Positions 34,640 to 47,879 are shown, counted from the stretch's first letter. The stretch: 64,000 bases of DNA from Siphonodentalium dalli (GCA_032622095.1 CP136062.1:18293739-18357738), one strand, 5' to 3'. Notes: generated by a model not told the origin, from the letters alone. A program made the numbers and translations.

Positions 34640-35085
34640 GAGCTATGTAAAATACATTAATAAAACGACAACTTGAAATCAGACCTATACATGTACATGT
34701 CCCAACTGAACCAGACTAACCCAACATGGGTTAAACACATTGCCAATTTCAGCGAACTGACATGTAGGTAAAACCATTCGTATTATGCGAACCAATGGGA
34801 TAACGACAAATTGAGCAGTAGTATCATTGTACTTACCACGTAGCACGAGGGTAATAACTTAAGAGATCACAGTTTATGCTTTGATTGAAAGTTAATTGAA
34901 CAGTGGGTACGAATTTGCTAGTCCGATCCGGCAGTTGTAATCCGTGATTGGCATTATTGGTAGCGAATTGTCGTTAGTATGCAATTTCATCTTGTCCGTA
35001 CCCGACAAAAGGAATAGAATTGGTCGCATAGCAATATCGATTGTCCACGTGTGTTATTTTAAATTGTCGATGGTGTCCTGTCAAT
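34640..35085 (+). repeat. Dispersed repeat, copy related to 25750-26145
   Basis: Same series of motifs in the same order as 25750-26145 but more diverged, with small insertions (ACATGTACATGT near 34690). No coding content. Bases 35086-35482 show nothing recognisable. Confidence 0.65.
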
Positions 35086-35482
35086 ACACAACCATTCGCC
35101 CAGCAGGGATGCCAATATATACATATAAAATATCCCCATTGTGTCTGCATGGTCTGGGTGAATGAAACATGGCATTTGCCGAGTGGTTAAAACCACAAAA
35201 TGTCGAATGGTGTAAATTCGATTAATCCATACACAAATGGGGATATTCTGTTCCTCGGTACACGAGCACAACAAGCTAGGAAATTGTTATAAATCCGTAT
35301 AAACCAATTAACACGATTCCGGGGGCCATTCACAATAACCACCGGTGTGTAACCCACACTTGGTAGTACACCGACGAGGTTTTGTTTACACTGAGAACAC
35401 CGGCACTTTATTCCCCAGTTAGAAAGGAATAAAGTACGAGAATTAACTCACACTGAATGCATTTTTTTCTCGACATGAACAT

Positions 35483-35840
35483 TTAAAGGGGAACTGTACA
35501 CTAAATCCGGCCATTTGTGGGACCATCTCCTTTTATACTTAACTTGACATAATGTATGCAAGAAATGAATGAATTTGAGCCATGGATTGGTGCAAAATAC
35601 ACTCATGTGTTCTGTGAATTATGCAAACAACATGGTAATTATAACGAATATGAATAAATGGCTGGAGTCATAAATTCATTTTCGTTATAATTACCATTTT
35701 GTTTGCATTTTTCATACAGCACATGAGTGTATTTTACAGTAATACATGGCTAAATTTCATTCAATTGTTGCATATATTCTGTTGAGTATAAAAGGAGATG
35801 GTCCCACAAATGACCGGATTTAGTGTAAGTACCCCTTTAA
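35483..35840. mobile_element. TTAA-flanked foldback MITE, AGGGG-ACT family
   Basis: TTAA lies at 35483-35486 and 35837-35840. Inverted arms cover nearly the whole 358 bp: ACACTAAATCCGGCCATTTG, GGGACCATCTCCTTTTATAC, ACTCATGTG, TTATAACGAA. The centre is about 35655-35680. Non-coding. Confidence 0.85.
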
Positions 35841-35876
35841 ACAATTATAGATAACAATCAAATTCTTAATCTAATT

Positions 35877-36654
35877 TTTTTTTATTGAGGAAGTATACAT
35901 AACACAAAAATGAGACAGGCAGGAATACGTATAGCACAAGCATTATAGTAACAATACATTGATAAATATTATATTCTAGCACTCACTTTTGCACGCTCCC
36001 AGGTGAATTTCACTTGGGCTACTTTCTCACTGGCGACATTAATAAAATCATACGTGAATCATGTAGTTGTGGTGTAGTGTTTGTAACGTGATAAATGGAT
36101 TGTTATTCCGTTGGCCATTGGGCGACACACCGTTGATGCACTTAATGAGGAAATGCCATTTATACTGTAAAATAAAGAGTTAGGTTTGGCGCAGATAAAT
36201 TCGTGACGACTTTTTGATGATCGAGTTAAGAAATGATTAATGTAAATTTGAGAGATAGCTCTAGTTCCGGTCTATATGTATATAATTGTGTTATTCGGAG
36301 TATATACATGTATAAAGTTAGTTTTGTTTTTGGATATCAGCAAGTCAATCACTGGTGTCATTAATTACATTTCTAAGGGTAGCCATTGCTTTTGAAACTC
36401 TTGATATCGCATGTTGCATCTGGATGTGTACTTATCGCATTCATATTTGAATTTCAATTCAGCAACAAATGCCTTTATTGAGAGTTGGATCCGGTCACAT
36501 TTAGTCCTATACGTATATTGCTTAGCGCCAAAAAGTATATTTGGTTTGGTAATATGTATAGACACTTGATTTATTTTCAACCAAGACTGAAGTTCGGTTA
36601 TGAACCGATTTGTGTGTGGCCAGTCCCAGAAAATGTGAGAAATGTTTTCTTGAG
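35877..36654 (-). mobile_element. 5'-truncated L1-like LINE with 13-bp target-site duplication
   Basis: The minus-strand frame is open from the truncation point: ENISHIFWDWPHTNRF, ITELQSWLKINQ, NILFGAKQYTYRTKC, FKYECDKYTS, then QKQWLPLEM and stop near 36365. The HIFWDC-like, LQ-WL, I-L and AK-Y-Y-C blocks match the C-terminal end of L1-type ORF2 proteins. A 3' UTR of about 480 bp ends in a short A tail (T run at 35875-35883 on the plus strand). TCTTAATCTAATT flanks both sides (35864-35876 and 36655-36667), a perfect target-site duplication. Confidence 0.85.
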
Positions 36655-36667
36655 TCTTAATCTAATT

Positions 36668-38050
36668 CTTAACCATGTTCATGTATATTGTATTGCTTTA
36701 ATATTCAATTGAATCGAAAGTATCAAGTGTATTCATCGCGAATAGACGGCTATTTTAAGCGAGGCTACGGAAGGCCAACTCCGATGTAGTTCTACTATGG
36801 TGTAAACTTTAACAATTAAAATGCCATTGAAACGTGCTACCCACAGTAGAAGTGAATCCCCACGATCGGACTCCTGTTCACACACAGTAGGTGTAAAGCA
36901 GTAATATATTGCACACTATGTTTGTACACAGTGACGTAGTGAGTCATGATATAAAATCAATATATTTCATGACAACCGCCTATTGTTATATATTGTGGGA
37001 GTATATTGTTTTGTGTCAGGTTAAATGTACATAGAGGGAAAAATACTTGCCGCACATAAGAGATATATATGATTCGAAATGAAACCAATACAATGCATTA
37101 TTTCTACAATTAACTTTAAAAAGGACTTTAATTTCAATTCAGTTTATCAATTAGAACTCTCATTTTATTGACGATAATAATCACATCATTATATGAAACT
37201 GATTGTGACTGTGTTATCCAATCTACGATTGTAGTACACCCACTCTGGACGCGGCTTGGCCGCGTCGGTCAAATCGTCTGCCAACGGTCTTCATACGATT
37301 AACGATAGCAATTATATGTATTGTTTTTAAAATTCCACTTTTCTCACATTGTGTTTTTGTTTGCATTTTTTACCGAAATATAACGACTTTCCCTCCAAGA
37401 AACGAATCAAAATTTAGGATATTTTATTGTGTGGTCATATTTTGTAGTCGGCAGATTAGTATACTAACAAGATTCCAATTTCATCATTTTTGTTTACATC
37501 TCCCTCTCTTTTGATCAAACGATGATGACTTTCCCATCCTGGGATTAATTGAGATTTTTGATATGTTATTATATGGGTATGGTCACATTGAAAAATTAAA
37601 AAAAATGGACATACAAGTGATAATAGAACCCTATTCAAAGAATTGCCGAAAATTTCGGATTTTAGCGGATTTTGAATATGTTTACCCCATATTCTGTCTG
37701 GCATAATGACACCAAAAACAGCCTATTACCAATTTGTTCTAGTTTCACTGCAACATCGAGTCTAAACTACTGGACTATAGTGGCCTCCGTTTCAGAGCGA
37801 GTGTCAAGTGTCGAGTGTCGGCTTCCAGTTTTTGGGTGGATGTCGGTGCTCTAGTTCACCAAATTCCGACATACATACCAAAGTTAGACAATACCTTGAT
37901 TGAAATGAAAACAATGCATCGTAGAATATCATCTGGGTTAGCGTACATAGAACCATTATATGTCATATGCTCTCTGATTTCCAATATATCCTATTAAACT
38001 TCAGGCCTGTGAGATTATTTTGTTTGTTCTAAGTGATACTTATCCTAATA
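36668..38050. other. No recognisable gene
   Basis: Bases 36945-37060 weakly match 26155-26215 and 27038-27070 (GATATAAAATCAATA-ATTTCAT, TATTGTTT-GTGTC). Otherwise nothing. Confidence 0.35.
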
Positions 38051-38092
38051 GAAAACTTAATCAGATTTCGCGAAGCGAAATCTGAAAGTTTT
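38051..38092. repeat. Short hairpin with GCGAAGC apex
   Basis: GAAAACTT and AAGTTTTC flank a perfect 10-bp stem CAGATTTCGC / GCGAAATCTG closing on GAA (38072-38074). The central GCGAAGC is at 38070-38076. Confidence 0.85.
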
Positions 38093-39236
38093 CATGACGG
38101 TAACGCGTATGAGATCCGTATACCTATGAAGCTGTATTATTGTGTTCTATATATAGCTCACGTTACCTGAGAATAGTATCAGAGCACGCGCTTAACGTAA
38201 CGTAAAGTGGCGCTCTCTTAAACGAAAGGCGCAATAAAAACGATTATCCGATTGGTCAGATTGTCTATCTTAACCAATCAGATTTGACGTTGCATAGACA
38301 TGGTTGTTGCTAAGCCTTGTAGTTTAAATACAGAACTCACCACCTCGGCGTTAGTATTTCCACAAATTACCTATTATAACACAACAAAAGGATGAGATGA
38401 AAACTATATACATAGAAGGTGAGTGATCTAAATAAAAAAATGTACTTCCTATATTGTTTCGGACCGAAAAATGTCACCAAAACACTTCTTTTACTGCGAT
38501 TTGAGACGTCCGTTGTTTGAGTCTGAGTCTGACAGTTTGTGTTTGAAATTGACAGTTTCAAACTCTGAGTCTTTGTTATTGCCGTTTATGTTTCAATGAA
38601 TGATTAGCTGAAAGTTAACTTGGCAAGATAACTAGATCATAGTTGCCATCAACTGAATGAATTTAATCGCAAAAATGCTTCTAATTTATCAATTATCAGC
38701 AGTCTCTGTTCCAACTCCAAAGCTTAACAACAGTTGTCATTAGCGAAGACCGGAAAAAAAATCAAAACATATTTCCGGTTATTCCAACAAGGTGAAGGAC
38801 AAGGCATGTACCTTTATCCAGTTTAACCTTTATCTGGATTAACGTACTTGGACAAGGTCGGGACAATTCTCAAAACAAAAATTAAAATCCTTGAAATTGA
38901 AATGAAATTAGGCTTCATGTTGGACGTGAGGAATTATTCTGACTTCGTCTTTTCATCGTGGATTTAGCGGGCGTTAGTTAAAAATTATCTGATTCTAATT
39001 AATGGCCATATTTCCAGTTTACACTACTCACTTGTCACAACATGATTCATGAATTCAAGGATTGTAATTTGTACTATTTGTATATACATTCCGCTTTATT
39101 TAATTTGAATGTGAATACTACTAGTGCTAGTTTTGTGAAAGTAACATAAATAGGATACATATATACACAGAGACACGCTTGTCACAAACCACATATCAAC
39201 ACAAGTAAGAAGAAGTAAGGATGGATGCTGATTGTT
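38093..39236. other. No recognisable gene
   Basis: CCAAT-like words at 38250-38285 and no coding signal. The 64-codon minus frame at 38367-38561 is unrecognised. Confidence 0.35.
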
Positions 39237-40665
39237 TATATCTAGATCATGCCATGATTCATGAATCTCTACTAAAGCTAGAACGCCATAGAGATCATAT
39301 TCCACCTTTACAATTCCCAGGAAGTTTTTTTAAGTTTTGACAGGGAACCTTATAATGTAACGCGGGGAATGTAGTTCTTTGTTCATACCTGTTGCTTACT
39401 ACTCTTGAGTGCCTAATAAACATACATGTACGATTATTAAAATCGAGGTAAAATTCCCACCTGTACGATCGTTATTTGGTCCTGTACGTTTATTAAATTA
39501 ACCAAAAGAAATAATTCACCAATCTTAAATTGTGTTATTCATAGATAAATGAACTCTGATTGTTGACAGTGATCAGTACACTGTAGATTCACAGACCTGG
39601 CTATCCATCGAAACTATTTCTGTCACATGGCATCAGTAAACCAGTCAGATGGTGCATTTTGTTGGGATGTATGGTACTAATATTTCCAGTCTACGTTTAT
39701 TCCGCCCCGTACTATTATTCCGTTACGCGACATTTTCCAACCTGTACTATTATTCCACCCTGTACTTTTATTAGGCACTCAAGAGTAGTAAGGATTTATT
39801 CATCGGTACGGTAAGTGAAGTTCCCGATTCCGCGATAAATATTTATTTTATTCCCTGTCACGAAAATTATTGTTGTTAGGCCAAAGTAAAAAGATACTAT
39901 GTTTCCGTACATTGGATGACCCTAAAAATAACCCGCCGACCCTAAACTTTTTATTGATATTTTGAGAAAAAGTTAAAAAAATTCTAAAATTTACTGTTTT
40001 TTTTACCACTAATGCTCATAAATATTGATGACCTTTAGTGTACAGTACAGTATATACATGTATAATGGTGGTATTATTGGTAAACTTCTTATAAAAAGTT
40101 AGTGACATCAATTTCCTACCAAGTTTATAGCCAAATTTATGAAAATGTGCTACATGTCATGTATGTGAATAATAAAAAACATACCTAAGCATGAAATTTG
40201 ATTTTTGTTATCAACCTTAATGTATATTTCCAGTTTCCACTGTGTTGATCAAGTAATACTTTCCCCACAACACAGGTTGGCATTTTATGTCACTTCGGTC
40301 AATCTTGTTGAACATTTCTGCAGCTGGATAAAAAATATTGAAATAAAAAAAAAAAAAAATTCTTACCTACCTACCCTAATTTTTTCGCTCCGTTACCGGA
40401 AACATACAATCTTTTTTCTTTGGCCTAAGCGACATAACGCGAAAGCAATTCTGTAATATCGAGCTGGGAACTTCACGTACCGATGAATAAATAATTAAGC
40501 CACAGGTACATGTATGAACAAAGAAGTACATTCCCCATGTTTTTTTTTTACTTTATACGGTTCCCTGTCAAAACTTAAAAAAAGTTCCCGGGTTTTGTAC
40601 AGGTGGAATATGATCTCTACGGGTGTCAGCTTTAGTAGAGATTCATGGCATGATCTAGTTTATGT
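39237..40665. mobile_element. Large foldback element with about 300-bp arms
   Basis: The left arm (39237-39930) and right arm (40370-40665) are inverted copies: TAGATCATGCCATGA, AATCTCTACTAAAGCT, GATCATATTCCACCT, AAGTTTTGACAGGGAACC, TTCTTTGTTCATAC, TTATTCATCGGTACG, GAAGTTCCC, TTAGGCCAAAG. The left arm is interrupted by a MITE at 39396-39791. The central spacer (39931-40369) is AT-rich and non-coding. Confidence 0.85.
39396..39791. mobile_element. MITE nested in the left arm of the foldback
   Basis: Termini TTACTACTCTTGAGTGCCTA / TAGGCACTCAAGAGTAGTAA are perfect inverted repeats, followed inward by AATAAACRTACA-type and CTGTACTATTATTCC-type short repeats. It is absent from the homologous position of the right arm (near 40505), so that arm gives the pre-insertion sequence. 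Confidence 0.85.
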
Positions 40666-40804
40666 CATGATGACATGTAAATCCTACCACACAGTGGCGC
40701 TCTCTATTTGTGGAACTTTTGGGCAAATTGCATGCTGCTTCGTGGAAGGTTGTGCAAACTTACTGTAATTTCTACATTTCAGTCCGTTTATACCTATAAT
40801 TCAA

Positions 40805-41815
40805 GTTATTAGCTCAACTTTACTTTGTAAAGCTTGAGCTATTGCCATGGCTTTGTCGTCCGTTGTCCGTGTGTGCCTGTGTACGTAAGGCGTGAACATA
40901 CTCAACAATGCAGGCTACAGGTCATAACTTTGGTCGGATCATTATGAAATTTGTCATAGCTGCCTGTTGACATCAACATTTAGACCAGAATGATTAATTT
41001 TGGGGTCATTTGGAAACAAAACATGGCCCCAGTGGCCATATTGGATTTCAAAATTCAATCCATTAGCACGGGCTACAGGCCGTACTGTTTGTCTGATCAT
41101 CATGAAATTTGTCATGGATGTTAATATTGAAATCTAGATGGGAACGAGTAATTTTGGGGTCATTCCGCCCATAAACATGGCCGCCAGCAGCCATCTTGGA
41201 TTTTACTCTTTGTATGACTAAATTCTTTAGCACGGGATACAGGTCGTACTTTTAGTCTGCTCATCATAAAATTTGTCAAGAATGTTAATAATGACATGTA
41301 GCTGGGAACGAGGCATTTTGGGGTCATTCGGACAAAAAACATGGCCGCCAGCAGCCATCTTGGATTTTACTCTTTGTATGACTAAATCCTTTAGCACGGG
41401 CTACATGTCGTACCTTCAGTCTGATCATCATAAAATTTGTCATGGTTGTTGAAATTGGAATGTAGATGGGAACGAGTCATTTTGGGGTCATTCGGACAAA
41501 AAACATGGCCGCCAGCAGCCATCTTGGATTTTACTCTTTGTATGACTAAATTCTTTAGCATGGGCTACAGGTCGTACCTTTAGTCTGATCGTCATAAAAT
41601 TTGTCATGGATGTTATCGATGACATGTAGATGGGAACGACTCATCTTGGGGTATTTTCGGCCGAAAACATGGCCGCCAGCAGCCATCTTGGATTTTACTT
41701 TTCTCTTCATGTCTATAAACTAGTATTAGACATTCAACTTTCCACATTCCTAATCGCTCCATTGACTGTAATACATTAAATTATTCCCTTTCCAAGTTGA
41801 GCTACAGTGTCATTG
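40805..41815 (+). mobile_element. Minisatellite-bearing element, copy 1
   Basis: Starts with the hairpin-forming sequence TTAGCTCAACTTTACTTTGT plus AAAGCTTGAGCT, then GCTATTGCCATGGC and a GTCGTCCGTTGTCCGTGTG run. Next comes an array of about five units (GGCCGCCAGCAGCCATCTTG at 41179, 41343, 41507 and 41671; an older variant at 41025). The last four units are spaced exactly 164 bp. It ends near GTTGAGCTACAGTGTCA at 41800. No transposase. A hairpin-ended element with internal minisatellite resembles known invertebrate non-autonomous elements; class unresolved. Confidence 0.75.
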
Positions 41816-44689
41816 ACACTTTCATTTGAAATGGGTTTTGCTGCGTACATGCAATGCATATTCTGAACTGATAGTGTGCCCTTTTTTTTTTTGGAACATC
41901 TCCGGGTACCAAATTTATTTGTTACAGAGTGTTTATTTTAGCTTAGGCATGGAATAGGATGCTATTTTAAATGAGAAACAAAATTATCATTATACAAGGT
42001 CACCATTCGTCACTGCGTGCTGAAATTTCAATAATTTTTCCAAGTCTAAAAGACTAAATTGAATCGCGATGTGGATATAATATCATATCATTAGCACCAA
42101 TAGTGCTATCAAGTACCAATCACTGTAGCAGAAGTGTACATGCAATATCCAGTTCATTGAATGAATGATGAGTGTAGCCTGGTTGAAATACTACTGTGTG
42201 GCGAGTCACACTCGTCTTCGGGCTATTGAGGCCATGTATGCATGGTGTTATGAACGGTTTGTATTGTGAATGGGTTAAATTATCTGCTCGTAAACCCTCA
42301 CAGTAGACAATTTTATACCAGGTTCTATTCAGTATTCAGAAATAGCTCGCAATGGAAATTTGCATGGTACATATTTTGTTAAGATTTTTTGGTCAAAGGT
42401 GGTAGCCGGATATTTGGTTTAAATAACCATCAGTGGCAGTGCTTTGGTTTGTTTTGTCCACCAGTCTGTCTGGATCACTTTATGTTTTACTTTTACAAAC
42501 ATATTTCAGAGTTAATAAATGGCTGATATATAGAGTCCTACAAATCTTCCAAAATGAGGACTTAGCCCACCAGATATACAGAGGCACAATGAACCTAAAT
42601 GCCTGACTTAAAACAATTAGTTGTATTAAATGCCATTTCTAAATCATGTACATGTATATGAACCACATGTTATGTAAACAAACAGTATATAAAGAGTATG
42701 AGATAACCAAAACACTAATCGCCAGATATACCCATGCATTAAGTGAACTTTGGTTAGAAATTCAACCAAATTGTTTATATCAGTATAGCGCTAGCAAACC
42801 CTCACCTTTCAAGATTTTGTGTTGAATGAGTCACTGCGAATAAGTCTCCTAAACACATTTCCTCGGTGTTGAGTGTTGTTCTTATTGCTCAATACGGTCC
42901 AAATGATATGTATGCTTTCAGTAACAGTGCGTGGAACATACATTCAATTGTTATATACCGGTACATGTCCGTGAAATATAAATACACGGAACCATTGAAA
43001 CCGGATTTAAACCGGCACATGCATGCGACTTGAGAACATACTTCAAAGTATCAACCTGTGCGGTTACAATTACCGGTATTATTCATCTAATCTAATTGTA
43101 TATTTACATATCATGGCCTTGGATGGAGTAAGTTTCGAATAACGTAGTACGTTCTTATCATATTATTTCCGCCACGTATAGAACGGGTTGCCATTTTACG
43201 AATTCCAGCTCAATGGCGTAATTTCAACTATGCATAGTGTATGTAATTTTCAGTTTGTCATAAGTACCAAAATGGACACACTGTCTGTAGTATTCTTCAC
43301 ACAACCAGGATTACATTTAATTTACGATTTATCATGCTCATTTATTATATTAACGAAACGATTTTTTTCCAATCGGATAGTGTTATAAATATGTCCATAG
43401 TCTTAGTAGTTGACCCCATCGGAGATTCAAACATTAAAAATCAAATATCTCAAAAACATACAAAATGGACCTGGAAATCAGCTAAGTTTAAGTTATGCAG
43501 TTCTGGGAACATGTCCACGAAGTCAAGAATGTATAGAAGTATAGAAGTCATACTCAACCACTCTTCAAAATGGAGAACATATTGAATATATACGACCTTC
43601 ACACTTTTCATTCATCCGTATTTATGCATGACTGCTATTATCACCGTCTGCCTGAATCTTTTTGAAATGATGTTCACAAAGCGAACTAATACAAATACAA
43701 GACAACCAAACCCCATAGCCCCAGAAGCACCAAGAACTGTTTGGTGTAAAAAGCTACCCCATCAGGTGGGGTGTGTGTCATCTGGCAATTTCAAGTAAAA
43801 CGTCGCCATAATGACATGTCGATCAACTATTATAATACACAGCCACATAATTTCTTGATTTCATTAAGCATATCCGCCATAATGTTAAGAGAATAACTGT
43901 ACCATTCAGGTATAGGTGAGACGCCCACCGACAGGGACGTGACGACAGGGTTTTGGGAGAGGGGTATCAACATTTTCAACAGTTGGAAATTCAACGGACA
44001 TCCGACACAACATCAGTTGGAAAATTCAGACTAAATTGTTCTGCTTCGTTTTTCATATTTGGCCTATCGTCATGATGTTCGTGGATCAACTAATACCAGA
44101 AAAAACCCAGCTCATACACATAATTACTGTTAGGTTCGTGATTAAGACACCCGCATTTTTGTCACGACCTAGTTCTCGGGACAAGCTGCAAATACCTAAA
44201 TGAAATCAATTGATTGTGCCAACAATATTACCGCGACAATGCAACAGAACAGCGTATTGTGGTTGGATTGGACACGACAAGCGCACTCAATCTTGAACTG
44301 GTCACGTATACCATTTAAGGTCTAAGGTGTAATTTAACACAATATCATATACACAAAGTCATATGTTTTGTTTGCAAATGTTTAAATAATAGTAAGAATT
44401 GATAGTTGGCCAACCACCATCGACGAAAGAAATGGATATCACCAAATGAGAAAGAAGCAATTTAAGGGTGAGATGCACGTTTTGTGTAGATCCAGCCAAA
44501 AATGGCAAGCGATTTTCGAAGAATTGACAAACTAAATAACTGAGACAAATTGAAAATGGAAACAATGCCATTTGACATTCATTTAAAAGCATTGATGGTG
44601 GCAAACATCCACGTATTTCATTAAGATTTGACAACACATGGCTGGGATATCTGCTTCAACAGACAAAAAAAGAATTGACTTCCAGATAA
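41816..44689. other. No recognisable gene
   Basis: No repeat partner was found over most of the stretch. Short frames (for example 43188-43585 and 44359-44637) are unrecognised. Confidence 0.35.
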
Positions 44690-45290
44690 ACAAAGAAGGA
44701 TAACTCCAAAATGGAAAAAGTGAACAGCGTCCTTCGTCCCTATTTTGTTCGCATTCATGATGATGAAGCTCCGAACTAAATTAAATCATATGAACATTGG
44801 TTGAGATATATGCATGGATGGACAAAACACAACACAATTCCAGATAAAGAAGATGGCTGCTGGGGGCCATTTTTAAAACAAGTTTTGAGAAACAAATTGA
44901 CTGATCCCATTTAGAGACCACCACAACGATCCGTATGAAGCTTGGTGATGATTGGTTGAGGGATATGGTCAGTAGGTTGTCCTGAAGAATTTAGTCATGC
45001 CAAGCGTAAAATCCATTCTCACATTAAGTCCCATTTGCATAATAAGGGCCGTAACTCTGAAAGAAAATCAATGGACGAAACCCGCTGTATGTAAACACCC
45101 CACCATGTTGTGCTTCATCAAAATATCGAAGATCATTAAAATCCGACAGACGATGACCAAGTTATTGAGCTTCAAATGTGTTACGGACCGAATGACGGTA
45201 CGACGCATGGACAGACTCATGATGCGTGGACGGAACAACGGAGCCCATTTCTATATCCCAGGCCAAACTTCGTAAAAACGATAAATTTAC
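44690..45290 (-). repeat. Diverged remnant of the minisatellite-bearing element
   Basis: Bases 44860-45020 (AAGATGGCTGCTGGGGGCCA, GATGATTGGTTGAGGGATAT, AAGCGTAAAATCC) match the 50510-50640 unit order, and 45200-45270 (GGACGGAACAACGGAGCCCA) resembles the element's GGACGGAC-type end. It is older than the two main copies. Bases 45291-46559 show nothing recognisable. Confidence 0.45.
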
Positions 45291-46559
45291 ATTGAAAGTT
45301 AGAATACACATCATGCAATTTACGTTACCAGTTTCACTGTAAACATGTGCTATATATCCTTACATGTATACGCAATAATACTAGAGCTATAATATATATG
45401 TTTATAGTGGTTGTGAGTGAAATCATCCATAATAAGATATACAATATAAGCTCGGTTCGCTGAGTAATTCTATTGCATTCTCCTTCGAGCAGTGTGCTTG
45501 AGACAGTTTTTATGTTTATTCAAATCTAACTTGAAATGAATTATTCGGTCTATAGTGCCATCACTAGAAGTTTATCATACAACCTCTCATGGATTGATCC
45601 CTGACTGTACTGTTGCATTTGATTCCACCATTATACATGTCCAATACAGTGTCCGAAATATATGTCTCAAGTCACCCCGGCAATGGGGTTACTCGTTACA
45701 TGTGCGTCCTATGCCAATGGGATACCTTGTTCAGTTGCTCAAAATTACCCTAATGTGGCTCAAATAGTGGGATAGACTGATGTGAACGCAACGGAGAAAT
45801 CAGATTTTAGCAATGCAACTTTTCGCTACATTCTGTCAGGGCGTCAGTTTTGCAACCCTTTATCCGTATTATAAAACAATGCAAATCATTGCCATCGCGC
45901 ATGTGGCACTTCATCTACATGAATGGATGAATGTATGTGACAGCGTATTGAAATATCTAGTTAAAGTGACGTAACATATTAAAATCTCAATTTAAACCAC
46001 AATAGATTTTGAATGTTTTCCAGATACACCGGCGTCGTCAAAGGGTAGGAAATTCCTTAATGCGGAAACGACAAAAATCGGCCAAGTGCACATTATATTG
46101 ACTAGAAGTACTCATTGGGGGGTGATTGGAATGATAACTTGAACATGTAAATATAGTAAGGGTGTCATCCTACCTCTGGATCTTGAACACCAGTTAAAAT
46201 ATATGGTATACAATGCTTAGTAATTTTTACACTAATATCATAGTTTTCACACATTTGCTGAAGTAGTATCGATAACTTCCACGCATCCAGAAGTTCTGCA
46301 CTAAGTTACATCAAAAGCCAGGAAACTACTCAAGATATGTGTAATGGTATGCTATAAAAGATGCTTAGCGGACTTAGCGGAAATAATATATTCTAGATCT
46401 GGAAGATACAATTATGTCATAAAGTATGACATGAAAGGAATAAAATACAACCCATAGCACTAATTATTTACCAGTTTTGAATCACATGCACTATCAGATT
46501 ATCCGTATACTGTGGAGATCGAGATTTGTTTGAAATCGGTAACAACACCATTTTATTTT

Positions 46560-47385
46560 ATTGTATTTTCTTAATTATGCTCCTCCAAATGTTCCTCCCA
46601 CCCCACCACTGAATCGTGTGAAGATAATTAGGCAATTTCAAATAACATAGCTACATTATCCGTATCATCACGGTAATGCTTTCAAATGAGTTTGATAGAA
46701 ATCGGCGACGAAAACAGTTTTGTCAATTTTGATTCCCCGTCCCCATGCACCCTGAGTCATGGATCGCCCATTTCTGCAAAACTTGAACCAACCACTTCTT
46801 CCTGAAAAGTTATCCCGCAGAACAAATTTTGAAGCCCATTTAATTTCCATAGCGGTTTGACAGATAACATAATTATATTATAGGCCATATATATCAGAAT
46901 TTAATTTGTTGCGTTAATTGTGCTCCGTTTTCTCGCGAATCAAGCTCATGTATGGTCAGGAAATCCCTATACTAACGGATTTTCATAGAAGTAGGAAATA
47001 TTGCCCAAATTAGATGAGTTTTGAGCCCTCATATATTTGATTAATCACCAAAGAAGTGGAGTTTTATTCTATTTTGTTAATTATCGCTCCTACACGGTGT
47101 CCTGAATCGGGCGAAGCCACGTAGTCAATTCCAATTAACATAGATATCCCGCAGAACCAATTTTAAAGCCCCTTTAATTTCTACAGCGGTTTAACAGAAA
47201 ACATATATATGCAGGCCTGAATAATGTTTGGATATGTATGTTATATCAGAATTAGGGTTTGTTTCGTTAAATGTGTTACGTTTTCAAGCTAATGTGTGGT
47301 CAGGAAATCCCTATAATAACGGGTTGTCATATAAGTAGGGAATATGGCCTGAATTCGATATGTTTTGAGCGCTAAAAAACTATTA
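46560..47385 (+). repeat. Tandem duplication of about 345 bp
   Basis: Bases 46800-47040 and 47145-47385 share ATCCCGCAGAAC, TTTAATTTC, AGCGGTTT-ACAGA, GGTCAGGAAATCCCTATA and ATAAGTAGG(A)AATAT in order. Upstream parts (46570 and 47080, AATTATCGCTCCT-like) also pair. Diverged; no conserved frame. Confidence 0.7.
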
Positions 47386-47554
47386 TTTGTTAAATGTAGA
47401 CGATTAAGGAATTAGGCAACTCAACCCCAGAGGGAACACACGTAGATTGTGAATGATATGCATCTAATCCCGTACACATACTAACACATTTTATTCCATT
47501 GTTGCAGATTGTCCGTGTAATTATAGAAATTAATTATGATTAAATTCCAGTGAT

Positions 47555-47865
47555 GTGTGGAATGTCAAGGGCGTTTCCTTGTCCTCTGTGTACAATATAC
47601 CAGTGTATATATACTGCCCGGAAGTTCAAATCGATTAGACGAATCGGCTCTAGATGCAAGTTGTGGTCAAATTTTGAATATAGTGTACATACTGCCCGTA
47701 AATTCTGGGTTCAATAATTATATAGAGGTTCTAACGAAGTGTAGAATGACTAAGGCGTTTCCTTGTCATCGGTGAACAATATACCAGTGTATGTACTGTC
47801 CTGAAGTTCAAATTTATTAGATAAAATCGGCTCTCCAAGTTGTGGTAAAGTTGAACGTCCATTTA
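47555..47865 (+). repeat. Tandem duplication of about 185 bp
   Basis: GGCGTTTCCTTGTC at 47570 and 47754, then ACAATATACCAGTGTAT, ACTG(C/T)CC(G/T)GAAGTTCAAAT and AATCGGCTCT in the same order. Confidence 0.75.
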
Positions 47866-47879
47866 TATTATACGACCCG

